Source: Bacteroidales bacterium (GTDB taxonomy: Bacteria; Bacteroidota; Bacteroidia; Bacteroidales; WCHB1-69). From it: DNA of 46,889 nucleotides. The notes under the pieces were generated by a model. It saw only the letters and a list, made by a program, of their open reading frames with translations, searched no databases and was not told the origin of the DNA. Numbering within the stretch: the first letter of the stretch is position 1; each line of letters opens with the position of its first letter. The stretch spans positions 1 through 46,889 of the forward strand of contig JAFXPL010000044.1 in NCBI GenBank assembly GCA_017527945.1, read 5' to 3'. Positions 25,701-33,598 of the stretch are shown piece by piece. Made by a program: the position numbers and the translations under genes.

Positions 25701-26607
25701 CTCCACGCTGAACAACGACCCCTCGCCCAACTATAGCCCGTTCGAGTTCGAAGTGCAAAAGAGCATGCTTTTCAAAGGCAATGTCAGCGTCAAAGACGGC
25801 CGGTTCCGTTTTTCATTCTATGTTCCGAAAGACATCGACTACAGCTACGGCAACGGCCGAATCAGTTACTATGCCCGTTCGGAAAGCGCCGATGCCGCCG
25901 GGGCCTTCACGGATTTCGTCATCGGCGGAATGGACACGCTCGGCATCCAGGATGACGAGAAGCCGATCATCGAGCTTTACCTGAACGACATGAACTTTGT
26001 CAATGGCGGCATCACTGGCACGGACCCCGTATTGATTGCCAAGATTTCCGACAATTACGGAATCAACACCACGGGCAACGGAATCGGCCACGACCTTACC
26101 GCTGTACTGGACCAGAGCAGCAGCAAAATCATCCTGAACGACTACTACGAGACCGAAAAGGACAGCTTCAACCGGGGTGTTGTACGCTACCCACTGCAGA
26201 ACCTCACCCCCGGCGAGCACTCGGTCACCGTGCGCGCCTGGGATGTCAACAACAACAGTTCCGAGCAAGAAATCACATTCCGCGTGGTGAGTGAGGACAA
26301 ATTCGAGCTGAGTCACGTGCTAAACTACCCCAACCCTTTCACCACGCACACCGACTTTTTCTTCGAACACAACCAGCCGGGCGGCACTTTCGACATTCAG
26401 GTGAACATCTACACCATTTCGGGAAAACTCGTCAGAACGCTTTACGACACGCAGTTCATGGACGGTAACCGCTGCCGGGGCATCTCTTGGGACGGACTTG
26501 ACGACTACGGGGACAAGCTGGCGAAGGGTACCTATCTGTATCGCGTCCGGGTGAAGAACCAAGACGGAAAAACAGCGGAAACAATCGAGAAATTAGTGAT
26601 ATTGTGA
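22723..26607 (+). CDS. porU: Type IX secretion system C-terminal signal peptidase PorU
   Basis: 1294 residues from ATG 22723; the longer frame to GTG 22699 is not needed for the signal peptide, which ends near DIQAQ. After an N-terminal propeptide-like region comes a gingipain-type C25 domain. Its His (YIGHSG, about 800) and Cys (SLSCTFAYYDR, about 834) are 34 residues apart, as in Porphyromonas PorU. The C-terminus has NYPNPF and WDGLDDYGDKLAKGTYLYRV, a FlgD/T9SS-type Ig domain. PorU is the surface sortase that cuts off the sorting domain of T9SS cargo and links many cargo proteins to A-LPS. Here it would process the T9SS-sorted proteins at 1-164 and 31767-33068. It ends in a bidirectional terminator. 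Confidence 0.95.
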   Translation: MAKKTWVRFLLFSILFFQITDIQAQTIQKKISLQWQEPVVHTFSNDEKQSFLFFENAHYGSDFHQLPSYSENIPSGSFFSEYRVTVLEQHFEEMTSSECQLIPSDFHQKNIDYQVSSAYDRRQAYTQLSFIPIVETSPGHFQRLVSVSLRIEGKKPLQSKGVKEYAARSVLASGKWHQFSLTETGIYKVTHSDLIATGMSTPISSAQIAVFGNGGMMLPESNSAPRPDDLQELPIQMHDGGDGTFDDGDFFLFYGLSPHRISYDTANRQFAHAFNIYSNASYYFVTQTPGVGEKKRIQTVNNESLNANLTVQDFTFFDFYEEDISNLNESGKTWLGDRYDITLNRSYAFQLPGAPTGSGRVSVRTASTAPSSSAFQVALNQNNLGNIILKMVSGSTQACLTTGDLPFNTSSRDLRISLTYNKPTTSAVGYLDWIEVEVPCTIGLHNGQTSFRNPSSAGAGNITRFNLQGVSTTASVWDVTDPAQAVRIVLASDGQGTHFKSETDGLREFILFDGSVYKSVTPLSSVANQNLHGTGAVDMVIVTHPDFVSQANRLAQFRAENDGLSVKVVTPQQIYNEFSSGSQDPIAIRDYMRMIYDRTGKEYPKYLLLFGRPSYDFRGLAQGTKLYVPNFQYNIEYIGDLSSPQYRYISEIRSQYTGDDALGLLDEDEGFNGNGLYDLAIGRFPCTTSAQATIAVDKSIRYTERRNLVQENSAQISNFGDWRNMMAFVADDEEGNDFIYNADYFTKLVANTNPNINFDKIYLDAYQQISNAGGQRYPDAVTDINNRMNRGSLFYTYIGHSGKDGWAAERVLENSDINKWSNKFNMPGMISLSCTFAYYDRQIQSPSDLIFFNPNGGAITVTAAAREAWSAPNNTFGRHFFNLMFQKDANGEYSSVCDLQRRAKNMYGAPQNGRGNDLCMFVTFGDPSIKLSAPAYQVVTDSINFHAAGATTDTIRALSKVTVSGRVTDAGMQTLTGFNGTLFPSVYDKKVTVSTLNNDPSPNYSPFEFEVQKSMLFKGNVSVKDGRFRFSFYVPKDIDYSYGNGRISYYARSESADAAGAFTDFVIGGMDTLGIQDDEKPIIELYLNDMNFVNGGITGTDPVLIAKISDNYGINTTGNGIGHDLTAVLDQSSSKIILNDYYETEKDSFNRGVVRYPLQNLTPGEHSVTVRAWDVNNNSSEQEITFRVVSEDKFELSHVLNYPNPFTTHTDFFFEHNQPGGTFDIQVNIYTISGKLVRTLYDTQFMDGNRCRGISWDGLDDYGDKLAKGTYLYRVRVKNQDGKTAETIEKLVIL

Positions 26608-26632
26608 GCGTTATAAACTAAAAAGCAGAAAT

Positions 26633-26669
26633 AAAAAAAACGAGAAATGTAAGATTTCTCGCTTTTTTT
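26633..26669. terminator. Bidirectional terminator between porU and tRNA-Thr
   Basis: CGAGAAAT (26641-26648) pairs with ATTTCTCG (26654-26661) around a 5-base loop. A run of A precedes it and a run of T follows, so it can end porU transcription rightward and tRNA-Thr transcription leftward. Confidence 0.88.
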
Positions 26670-26670
26670 G

Positions 26671-26743
<73 letters not shown>

Positions 26744-26756
26744 TGGTTTTGCGCGG

Positions 26757-26786
26757 CAAAAATACACTTTTTTTTCATACGTGCAA
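26757..26786 (-). promoter_or_regulatory. Promoter of tRNA-Thr
   Basis: On the minus strand TTG (26784-26786), 19 bases, then TATTTTTG (26757-26764): a full match to the Bacteroidota TTG-N19-TAnnTTTG promoter, 13 bases before the tRNA 5' end. Confidence 0.8.
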
Positions 26787-26811
26787 CACCGCGCGAATTT
26801 TTTTTCTATCC

Positions 26812-27075
26812 CTACTCTTGAGTGGCAGGAATAACCGAGACGTAGGATCTGTCCTTATAGGTTTTACGGAATTGGACAGTGCCGTCAACCAAAGCAAACA
26901 GGGTGTGGTCTTTGCCCATACCGACGTTTTTGCCCGGGTTGTGAACGGTGCCTCTTTGACGGACGATGATGTTGCCAGCCTTGGCGAACTGTCCACCGAA
27001 AATTTTCAAACCTAATCTCTTGCTTGCTGATTCGCGGCCGTTCTGAGAACTACCGACACCTTTTTTATGAGCCAT
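26812..27075 (-). CDS. rpmA: 50S ribosomal protein L27
   Basis: 87 residues starting [16 protein letters not shown], with [17 protein letters not shown] and [17 protein letters not shown], the invariant L27 core. Its N-terminal tail reaches the peptidyl-transferase centre. It starts immediately with MAHKKG, without the cleaved N-terminal extension seen in Firmicutes. Follows rplU by 31 bases in the usual rplU-rpmA operon. Confidence 0.98.
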   Translation of the reverse strand: MAHKKGVGSSQNGRESASKRLGLKIFGGQFAKAGNIIVRQRGTVHNPGKNVGMGKDHTLFALVDGTVQFRKTYKDRSYVSVIPATQE

Positions 27076-27106
27076 AAGTCTAAATTTTAATCGTTAACAC
27101 TAAATT

Positions 27107-27418
27107 TTACAGAGTGATGTTATCAATCTTGATGGAGGTCAGGCACTGACGGTGTCCATTCAATTTCTGATAACCTTTTCTTCTTTTCTTTTTGAAGACG
27201 AGCACTTTGTCGCCTTTCAAGTGTTGGAGAACGGTAGCGGTTACGTTGGCACCTGAAACGGTCGGCGTACCCACTTTGACATCACCGTCATTGTCCACTA
27301 ACATTACGCGGTCGAACGTGACCTGCGCACCTTCTTCAGCCTGGAGGCGCTGAACATAGACCCTGCGGTCTTTTTCAACCTTGAACTGTTGCCCGGCTAT
27401 TTCTACGATTGCGTACAT
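27107..27418 (-). CDS. rplU: 50S ribosomal protein L21
   Basis: 103 residues beginning [17 protein letters not shown], with [41 protein letters not shown] in part, and the terminal ITSI-like strand. L21 binds 23S rRNA in the large subunit. First gene of the rplU-rpmA operon, with a promoter in its leader. Confidence 0.98.
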   Translation of the reverse strand: MYAIVEIAGQQFKVEKDRRVYVQRLQAEEGAQVTFDRVMLVDNDGDVKVGTPTVSGANVTATVLQHLKGDKVLVFKKKRRKGYQKLNGHRQCLTSIKIDNITL

Positions 27419-27453
27419 TTTGGTATAATTTTTGTTTGTAATTTTTTGGGCGG

Positions 27454-27480
27454 CAAAAATAGGATTTTTTTTGATACAAA
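27454..27480 (-). promoter_or_regulatory. Promoter region of rplU-rpmA
   Basis: The minus strand has TATTTTTG (27454-27461) followed by CC, 36 bases before the rplU start. An upstream TTTG (27477-27480) is only 15 bases away; a CTTGGG a little further upstream gives about 21. The -7 element is clear, the -33 choice is not. Confidence 0.6.
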
Positions 27481-27561
27481 CCCAAGCGGCTGCAATTTTT
27501 TTTAAACTTTTGCGTTATAGGGCGGTTTTATAAAGGATTATAAACAAAAAAACAATAGAAT

Positions 27562-28680
27562 ATGCGAAAGATGAATTATCTTAAAGTATTACTGTTCAGC
27601 ACATTATCATTCGTAATGATGGCCGGCAACAGCTGTGCGCAACCAGAGAAGCATACCCCGAGCCATAGTGCCAAATATGTCGATTTGACAGATGCTGCGG
27701 AGTCGTCGGTGAACGCCGTAGTCTATATCAAGACAGAATTCACGCAGAAAAACGCCACGTGGGATGACTTTTTCGGTGGGACAATTTGGGAGCATTTCTT
27801 CGGTTCCGCGCCGAGCACCTACCCAGTGCAAGCTGCAGGCTCCGGGGTGATTATCTCCTCCGATGGCTACATTGTGACCAACAACCACGTGGTGGAGGAT
27901 GCCGAGAAAGTCACCATCACCTTGAACGACAAGCGCGAGTATGAGGGCGAGATCATCGGCACCGACCCTGCCTCCGACCTGGCGCTCCTGAAAATCAAGG
28001 AGACCCGGTTACCGTACATCGAGTTCGCCAACTCCGACTCGGTGCGCATCGGTGAATGGGTGCTGGCCATCGGCAACCCTATGGGGCTGAATTCCACGGT
28101 CACCGCCGGCATCATCAGCGCCAAGGCACGGCAGCTCAGCACCGGTCGCAACACAATCTCCGATGAAGTCTATCTCCAAACCGATGCCGCCGTCAACTCC
28201 GGCAATTCCGGCGGTGCTTTGGTGAACGCTGACGGCAAACTGGTCGGCATCAACACCGCCATCGCCTCCGGAAACGGCTACTACACGGGCTACTCCTTCG
28301 CCATCCCGTCCAACATCGTGCAAAAAATCAGCTACGACCTGCAGCATTTCGGGACCACTCAACAGGCCTTCCTCGGAGTGTCGATCATGGAACTCAACGC
28401 CACCAACGCCAAAGAGCTTAACCTCAACGACGCGAACGGAATCTATGTGGCAGAAGTCTCCGAAAACGGTGCCGCCAAGCAGAACGGCTTCCAGGAAGGC
28501 GATGTCATCACCCACATTGACAACACCACCGTGAACAGCCTCGCCGAAGTGCGCGGTGTGCTCAAAACCAAGTCCCCCGGCGACAAAGTGAAGGTCAACT
28601 TGATCAGAAACAGCGAAAAATTGACTAAAAACGTAACTTTATTAAACAATCAAGGTACAACTGAAAAAATCGAGAAATAA
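27562..28680 (+). CDS. Periplasmic HtrA/DegP-type serine protease, single PDZ
   Basis: 372 residues. The N-terminal signal is followed by GNSCAQ, which could be a lipobox. The trypsin-like domain has TNNHVVED (His 109), TDPASDLALLK (Asp 139) and NSGNSGGALV (Ser 216), with the GSGVIISSDGYI strand. One C-terminal PDZ domain (about 265-360) has FLGVSIM and GDVITHIDNT. DegP of E. coli has two PDZ domains; one is the DegS-like layout, but here with a lipoprotein or secreted N-terminus. Role: quality control of envelope proteins. The rpoD homologue follows 29 bases downstream on the same strand. Confidence 0.95.
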   Translation: MRKMNYLKVLLFSTLSFVMMAGNSCAQPEKHTPSHSAKYVDLTDAAESSVNAVVYIKTEFTQKNATWDDFFGGTIWEHFFGSAPSTYPVQAAGSGVIISSDGYIVTNNHVVEDAEKVTITLNDKREYEGEIIGTDPASDLALLKIKETRLPYIEFANSDSVRIGEWVLAIGNPMGLNSTVTAGIISAKARQLSTGRNTISDEVYLQTDAAVNSGNSGGALVNADGKLVGINTAIASGNGYYTGYSFAIPSNIVQKISYDLQHFGTTQQAFLGVSIMELNATNAKELNLNDANGIYVAEVSENGAAKQNGFQEGDVITHIDNTTVNSLAEVRGVLKTKSPGDKVKVNLIRNSEKLTKNVTLLNNQGTTEKIEK

Positions 28681-28709
28681 ATAATAATGTATAATAAAAA
28701 TACAGATAG

Positions 28710-29570
28710 ATGAGACAACTTAAAATATCAAAATCCATCACAAACCGTGACTCTGCATCGCTGGAAGTATTTCTTTCCGACATCAGCAAGGTGCAGATGA
28801 TTGGCGCCGAGGAGGAGGTGGAATTGGCACGAAAAATCAAAGCGGGCGACAAAGACGCTCTCAACAAGCTGGTGACCACCAACCTGAGGTTTGTTGTCTC
28901 TGTGGCAAAACAGTACCAGAATCAAGGCACCGGCCTTCAGGACCTGATTAATGAAGGCAATTTAGGCCTGATCAAGGCGGCCCAACGTTTCGACGAAACG
29001 CGCGGATTCAAGTTCATCTCTTACGCGGTTTGGTGGATCCGCCAGGCCATCCTGCAGGCAATCGCCGACCAGTCGCGCATCGTGCGCCTACCCCTGAACC
29101 AAGTGGGCGTCATCAACAAAATCAAAAAGGAGACCGCCCGCCTGGAACAGACCCTCAACCGCCTGCCCACCACTGAGGAAATCGCCAAAGTCATGGATAT
29201 GCCCGTCTATAAGGTGGCTGAAATCATGAAAATGAACAGTCACCCGCAATCCATAGACTCCCCTATCGCTCCTGACGAGGAAACCCGCTTCGTGGACGTG
29301 TTCGTGCACGACAACGACGACGACACCGACACCTCCCTGATGCACGAATCCCTGTCCTCGGAAATCAACGATCTGTTAGAGACGCTGAACGACAAGGAAG
29401 CCGACGTGCTGAGACTTTTCTACGGTATCGGCACCACACATGAGCACACGCTCGACGAAATCGGCGACAAACTGGACCTTTCCCGCGAAAGAGTGCGTCA
29501 AATCAAGGAACGCGCCCTCAAACGACTAAGGCAGAACAGCAAGAACAAGAATTTGAAAAGTTATTTATGA
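28710..29570 (+). CDS. rpoD: Primary RNA polymerase sigma factor RpoD (Bacteroidota short form)
   Basis: 286 residues. Region 1.2 is followed by region 2 (NLRFVVSVAKQYQNQGTGLQDLINEGNLGLIKA in part), with FDETRGFKFISYAVWWIRQAI, region 3, and a region 4.2 helix-turn-helix, LDEIGDKLDLSRERVRQIKER. It lacks region 1.1, as do the primary sigma factors of Bacteroides, which recognise TTTG/TAnnTTTG promoters like those seen throughout this window. The final residues LKSYL are typical. It lies between htrA and gldD. Confidence 0.96.
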   Translation: MRQLKISKSITNRDSASLEVFLSDISKVQMIGAEEEVELARKIKAGDKDALNKLVTTNLRFVVSVAKQYQNQGTGLQDLINEGNLGLIKAAQRFDETRGFKFISYAVWWIRQAILQAIADQSRIVRLPLNQVGVINKIKKETARLEQTLNRLPTTEEIAKVMDMPVYKVAEIMKMNSHPQSIDSPIAPDEETRFVDVFVHDNDDDTDTSLMHESLSSEINDLLETLNDKEADVLRLFYGIGTTHEHTLDEIGDKLDLSRERVRQIKERALKRLRQNSKNKNLKSYL

Positions 29571-29606
29571 TTGGTGAGTGGTGATTTTTGAGTAAAGAGT
29601 CGTTCC

Positions 29607-30254
29607 ATGGACAAGATTTTGCAGTTCAAAACATATATATATGTAGTGTGGCTTTGTGCGTGCGTGGCTTTGTCGGCGTGCAAACCGAAGGCATTGCCCG
29701 AGCCCAAGCCCATGGGGTATTTCCGTATCGACCTGCCCGAGCATCGCTACCGTCTCTTAGACACCACACTGCAATTCAAAGATGGCAGCACGAATGTCGG
29801 CGCTTTCCTCCTACCCTTCAAATTCGAGCAGTCGGTTTTCGCCAACACGACCATTGAACCGCAAAAGGACAACACCGTCTGGGCCACCATCAAATACCCC
29901 GATTTGAATGCCTCTTTTCGGTTCACCTGTTTCACGGTAAAGAATGCTGACAGCCTTCGGAAGTTGATGATTTCAGAGGACAAAATGGTGAAGTTCCACT
30001 ACCAGAAAGCCGACGACGTGCAATATTCTGTCATCCGAGACCCTGATGCGCACATTTGGGGGCAATCATACGAGATTTACGGCAAGGAGGTGGCCACCCC
30101 GTTCCAGTTCTGGCTGACCGACAGCGCCACACACTTTGTTCGCGCCGCCCTCTACTTCGACGACACCCCAAACAACGACTCCCTACAGCCTGTCATCCAA
30201 TATCTTAAAGAAGATGCACTGCATCTGATCAACACGTTTGCATGGAAACCTTGA
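29607..30254 (+). CDS. gldD: Gliding motility lipoprotein GldD
   Basis: 215 residues. The signal peptide ends in LSAC, then KPKALPEPKPMGYFRIDLPEH in part, the characteristic GldD start. Near the C-terminus is VATPFQFWLTDSATHFVRAALYF. GldD is a lipoprotein required for gliding and T9SS function in Flavobacterium; its biochemical role is unknown. In this genome it may serve secretion only. The last 13 bases overlap the downstream LuxE-like gene, so translation is probably coupled. Confidence 0.92.
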   Translation: MDKILQFKTYIYVVWLCACVALSACKPKALPEPKPMGYFRIDLPEHRYRLLDTTLQFKDGSTNVGAFLLPFKFEQSVFANTTIEPQKDNTVWATIKYPDLNASFRFTCFTVKNADSLRKLMISEDKMVKFHYQKADDVQYSVIRDPDAHIWGQSYEIYGKEVATPFQFWLTDSATHFVRAALYFDDTPNNDSLQPVIQYLKEDALHLINTFAWKP

Positions 30255-31222
30255 CCGACTGCATCTTCCATCTTTCATCAGCTGCAGATTTTGAGGCGGC
30301 GGCGTTGCGTGTTTTCGATTTTCAGTACGATGAAAACAGTGCCTATCGTACATATTGCCAATATATTGGCTTGCAAAAAGATAAGGTAAAAACCTTGTCG
30401 GACATTCCTTTCCTGCCCATCTCTTTTTTTAAGACACACGAGGTGAAGTGCGGGGAGTTCGAGCCCGAGCTCGTTTTCCTGAGCAGTGGCACCATCGGCA
30501 TGCAGCACTCGCGCCACCTCATCCGCGATGCGGCCCTGTATCGCCGCAGCCTCATTGAAAGTTTCCGCCATTTCTACGGTGACCTCTCCGATTATGTCTT
30601 TTTGGCCCTGCTGCCTAACTATCTGGAACAGAAGAACTCCTCTTTGATTTACATGATGGAGACGCTGATGCACAAATCCGGTGCCGAAGAGAACGGATAT
30701 TACTTGTACAACCACGAGGCACTTTACCAAAAACTGCGGGAGCTGCGCGACAAAAGGAAGAAGACCATCCTGTGGGGCGTGACTTTCGCCCTGCTCGACT
30801 TTGCCGAAAAATACGAAATCAACTTCCCCGAGCTGGTTGTTTTTGAAACAGGCGGCATGAAGGGGCGGCGGAAGGAAATGGTGAAAGAAGAGGTGTACGA
30901 ACGGCTGAAAAAAGCGTTCCATGTGCCGGACATCCATTCGGAATACGGCATGTGCGAACTGCTTTCGCAGGCATACAGCAAGGGCGGCAATCTTTTCTCC
31001 ACTCCGCCATGGATGCGCCTGCTGCTTCGCAACGAAAAGGATCCGCTCGACAGGAGCGACTCGGTCAACACAGGCGTTATCAACGTCATTGACTTAGCCA
31101 ACCTTCACAGTTGCGCTTTCATCGCCACGGAGGACCTCGGACGGCGCCATCCCGACGGCATCGAGGTGCTCGGGCGGCTTGACGCTGCCCAAATCAGAGG
31201 ATGCAACCTGATGGTATTGTAA
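30242..31222 (+). CDS. LuxE-like acyl-protein synthetase family protein
   Basis: 326 residues, the length typical of LuxE-type ANL enzymes. These activate a carboxylate with ATP to an acyl-adenylate. An LSSGTIGMQHSRH motif (about 81-93) corresponds to the ATP-binding Ser/Thr-Gly loop. Later blocks include VVFETGGMKGRRKEM and SEYGMCELLSQAY, with EDLGRRHPDG near the end. In luciferase operons LuxE passes fatty acids to LuxC, but neither luxC nor luxD is nearby, so the substrate here is unknown. Its 13-bp overlap with gldD suggests a link with the gliding/T9SS lipoprotein or its envelope environment. Confidence 0.85.
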   Translation: METLTDCIFHLSSAADFEAAALRVFDFQYDENSAYRTYCQYIGLQKDKVKTLSDIPFLPISFFKTHEVKCGEFEPELVFLSSGTIGMQHSRHLIRDAALYRRSLIESFRHFYGDLSDYVFLALLPNYLEQKNSSLIYMMETLMHKSGAEENGYYLYNHEALYQKLRELRDKRKKTILWGVTFALLDFAEKYEINFPELVVFETGGMKGRRKEMVKEEVYERLKKAFHVPDIHSEYGMCELLSQAYSKGGNLFSTPPWMRLLLRNEKDPLDRSDSVNTGVINVIDLANLHSCAFIATEDLGRRHPDGIEVLGRLDAAQIRGCNLMVL

Positions 31223-31261
31223 AAACATCCAGTCAGTCTCCGGATTTCACCATAAAAAGAT

Positions 31262-31269
31262 TATCTTTG
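31262..31269 (+). promoter_or_regulatory. -7 element upstream of the FMN-binding lipoprotein gene (TATCTTTG)
   Basis: TATCTTTG followed by CACTCC, 64 bases before the start codon. No good -33 element was found at standard spacing. Confidence 0.55.
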
Positions 31270-31333
31270 CACTCCAATTCCTTTTCTCAAAAAGAACAAT
31301 ATAATAATTTGACAATCAATTAAATAGTAAAGC

Positions 31334-31738
31334 ATGAAAAAGAGAAACCTCTCCATTGCAATTGTCGCATTTCTGATAACGGCCGCCATTCTGATTGCAT
31401 GCACCACCGTCAACGACGGAATCATGTCGAAAGAAAAAGGACGCTATGTCGTGAACACAACCAAACTGACCGCCGACGTGCAAGGCTTTAACGGCCCTAC
31501 CCCACTGAAAATCTACATCAAAGGGGACAAAATCGAAAAGATTGAGGCCTTGCCCAACGAGGAGACTCCGGGATTCTTCGCCCGCGTACAGGAAGGGCTG
31601 CTCAACAAATGGAACGGGATGTCCGTGAAAAAAGCCGCCACTGCCGAGGTCGATGCCGTATCGGGTGCCACCTACTCGTCGGAAGCGGTGAAGAAAAATG
31701 TCAAGGCGGGCGCGGAATATTATCTGAAACATAAATAG
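31334..31738 (+). CDS. FMN-binding domain lipoprotein
   Basis: 134 residues. The signal or anchor segment ends with LIACTT, a possible lipobox. The FMN_bind domain (about 40-130) includes ETPGFFARV and the flavinylation motif SGATYSS, in which a Thr receives FMN through ApbE in RnfG/NqrC-type proteins. It probably takes part in extracytoplasmic electron transfer. No ApbE, Rnf or Nqr genes are in the window, so the partner is unknown. The gene stands alone behind its own promoter. Confidence 0.85.
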   Translation: MKKRNLSIAIVAFLITAAILIACTTVNDGIMSKEKGRYVVNTTKLTADVQGFNGPTPLKIYIKGDKIEKIEALPNEETPGFFARVQEGLLNKWNGMSVKKAATAEVDAVSGATYSSEAVKKNVKAGAEYYLKHK

Positions 31739-31766
31739 TTTCGGACAGTCATCCATCTCCGACACC

Positions 31767-33068
31767 ATGCGCAAAAGCCACGTTCTCCTTACGCCCTGCA
31801 TTTTGCTGGCGCTTCTTGCCGTGTCGAATTTTTCACGCGCCCAAGCGCCCGACACCATCCGGATGATGCAGTACAATCTGATGTACTATACAAACACTTC
31901 CGGCGTCTCGGATTGCAACAGCACCACAAACAACCTGGGCGACAAAGACCAATACATCAAGACTATCTTCCAATACGTGAAGCCCACCGTGTTTTGCGTG
32001 TGCGAGATGGGGTCGCAAAACCAATATGCCGACCGGCTGCTCAATAACGCCATCAACACAGACGGTATCGATTATTACCGGCGCGGCCCCCTCACCAACC
32101 AGTCGGGCGGCACCATCGCCAACATGATTTATTACGACTCGCGCAAACTAACATTGCACAAATCCACAAACATAACAACCTCATACAGAGATATTAATGG
32201 GTACACATTCTACTATAATGCCCATAACTTGGCAGATGGGGACACCATCTTCATGACGTTTTGGATTGCCCATCTGAAGGCAGGATCGTACAGCAACAAT
32301 GAAGAAGCCCGACTTACGCAGGTGCAGAAGCTGATGAACCGAATATCCTCTTCAGGAATGCCCGGCAACTACACCTTCTCCGGAGACTTCAATCTTTACA
32401 GCAGCGACGAGCCTGCCTATCAAGAACTTACAGAATACTCCAACAGTCTCTACCGTTTCTATGACCCGGCAAACAGTCCCGGAAATTGGCACAACAACTC
32501 GCAGTTCAAGCAGCTGCACACACAATCCACCCGTTCACAAGAGGCTGACTGCTTCGCTTCCGGAGGCTTAGACGACCGCTTCGACTTCATCCTTGTCTCT
32601 CCATATATATATTACGGTAGCGACCGTATGCATATCGTGGAAGGGTCGTATCATGCCTTGGGACAGGATGGCGCACGATTTAACGGCTCTGTCCTTTCAC
32701 CTGCCAACAATTCTGTGCCCAGCAATGTAGCCAACGCGCTTTATCAGCAATCCGACCATCTGCCAGTCATCATGGACATGACCGTGGATGCCCATGTCGG
32801 GGTGGCCGAGCGAGCCCCTGACTTCTTTGTCAACGTGACGAATCCGGTGCGCGATGCCCTCCATATCGAGCTGCAGACACAGGAGGCTTCAAAATACAGC
32901 ATTTCACTGCACGACATAGACGGCCGCTGTCTGGCGACCTATGTTGAAAACCTGGACGCAGGGACACACCGTCTCTACTATCCCTTCCCTTTTAGGAAAG
33001 GGGCTTATTTGTTGAGTCTTACAAACGAGAAAGGACAGAGAACAGCACGGAAAATCATTCGCCTATAA
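31767..33068 (+). CDS. Secreted endonuclease/exonuclease/phosphatase-family protein with T9SS sorting domain
   Basis: 433 residues. The signal peptide ends near FSRAQA. An EEP fold (about 28-335) has MQYNLMYY (Asn), VCEMG (Glu), FSGDFNLYSSD (GDFN motif) and the terminal QSDHLPVIM (SDHLP), so all metal-binding and catalytic positions are kept. The last about 80 residues, DALHIELQTQEASKYSISL to KGAYLLSLTNEKGQR, form a T9SS type A sorting domain. The protein is therefore predicted to be exported to the surface by T9SS. EEP proteins include DNases and phosphodiesterases or phosphatases; the substrate cannot be told. It starts 28 bases after the FMN-binding gene. Confidence 0.9.
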   Translation: MRKSHVLLTPCILLALLAVSNFSRAQAPDTIRMMQYNLMYYTNTSGVSDCNSTTNNLGDKDQYIKTIFQYVKPTVFCVCEMGSQNQYADRLLNNAINTDGIDYYRRGPLTNQSGGTIANMIYYDSRKLTLHKSTNITTSYRDINGYTFYYNAHNLADGDTIFMTFWIAHLKAGSYSNNEEARLTQVQKLMNRISSSGMPGNYTFSGDFNLYSSDEPAYQELTEYSNSLYRFYDPANSPGNWHNNSQFKQLHTQSTRSQEADCFASGGLDDRFDFILVSPYIYYGSDRMHIVEGSYHALGQDGARFNGSVLSPANNSVPSNVANALYQQSDHLPVIMDMTVDAHVGVAERAPDFFVNVTNPVRDALHIELQTQEASKYSISLHDIDGRCLATYVENLDAGTHRLYYPFPFRKGAYLLSLTNEKGQRTARKIIRL

Positions 33069-33121
33069 ACCCCGAGGCCGCAAGACCATCTATTCGGAAA
33101 TCTTACAGATTGAAAAAATTA

Positions 33122-33129
33122 TATCTTTG
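33122..33129 (+). promoter_or_regulatory. -7 element of the DksA-like gene (TATCTTTG)
   Basis: TATCTTTG followed by C. The in-frame TTG at 33127 lies inside it, so the downstream ATG at 33169 is the real start. Confidence 0.6.
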
Positions 33130-33168
33130 CACGTTCATTTTATATCTAAACAAACAAACAAAACCGTT

Positions 33169-33555
33169 ATGAGCGAAATCGTTGTAAACCGTTATTCTGA
33201 CGAGGATTTGGAGGAATTCAGAGCCTTGATTGAAAAGAAGATCGAAGAGGCGAAAAAGAATCTTGAAGTGTATCAAGAAGCCTACAGCGGTGTCGGGAAT
33301 GACACTAAGGACACTGCCCCCACTTTTAAGAATCTGGAGGAAGGCAACCAAGTGCTCTCCAAAGAGGAGAACGGCCGTCTTATGGCCCGATTGGTGAAAT
33401 ACATCTCCAATTTGGAAGCTGCCTTAGTGCGAATTGAGAACAAGACGTATGGAGTGGACCGCATTACAGGCAAACTGATTCCCAAGGAGCGACTGAGAAT
33501 TGTTCCTCACGCCACTTTGGACATTGACACCAAATTACAGGAAAAAAAGAAGTAA
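33169..33555 (+). CDS. TraR/DksA-family protein lacking the zinc-finger cysteines
   Basis: 128 residues from ATG 33169. An N-terminal coiled coil (about 8-45) and a C-terminal block, TYGVDRITGKLIPKERLRIVPHATLDID, align with the DksA/TraR zinc finger (YGxCxxCGxxIxxxRLxxxPxAxxC). The four cysteine positions are occupied by other residues, Asp and Thr among them. DksA-like proteins enter the RNA polymerase secondary channel. Cys-less forms are known and keep the fold without zinc. Role in transcription control is inferred from the family. Confidence 0.85.
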   Translation: MSEIVVNRYSDEDLEEFRALIEKKIEEAKKNLEVYQEAYSGVGNDTKDTAPTFKNLEEGNQVLSKEENGRLMARLVKYISNLEAALVRIENKTYGVDRITGKLIPKERLRIVPHATLDIDTKLQEKKK

Positions 33556-33598
33556 GCCTGGCAAAACCGAAATAAATATCGTTTGAAACAGGGAAGCG

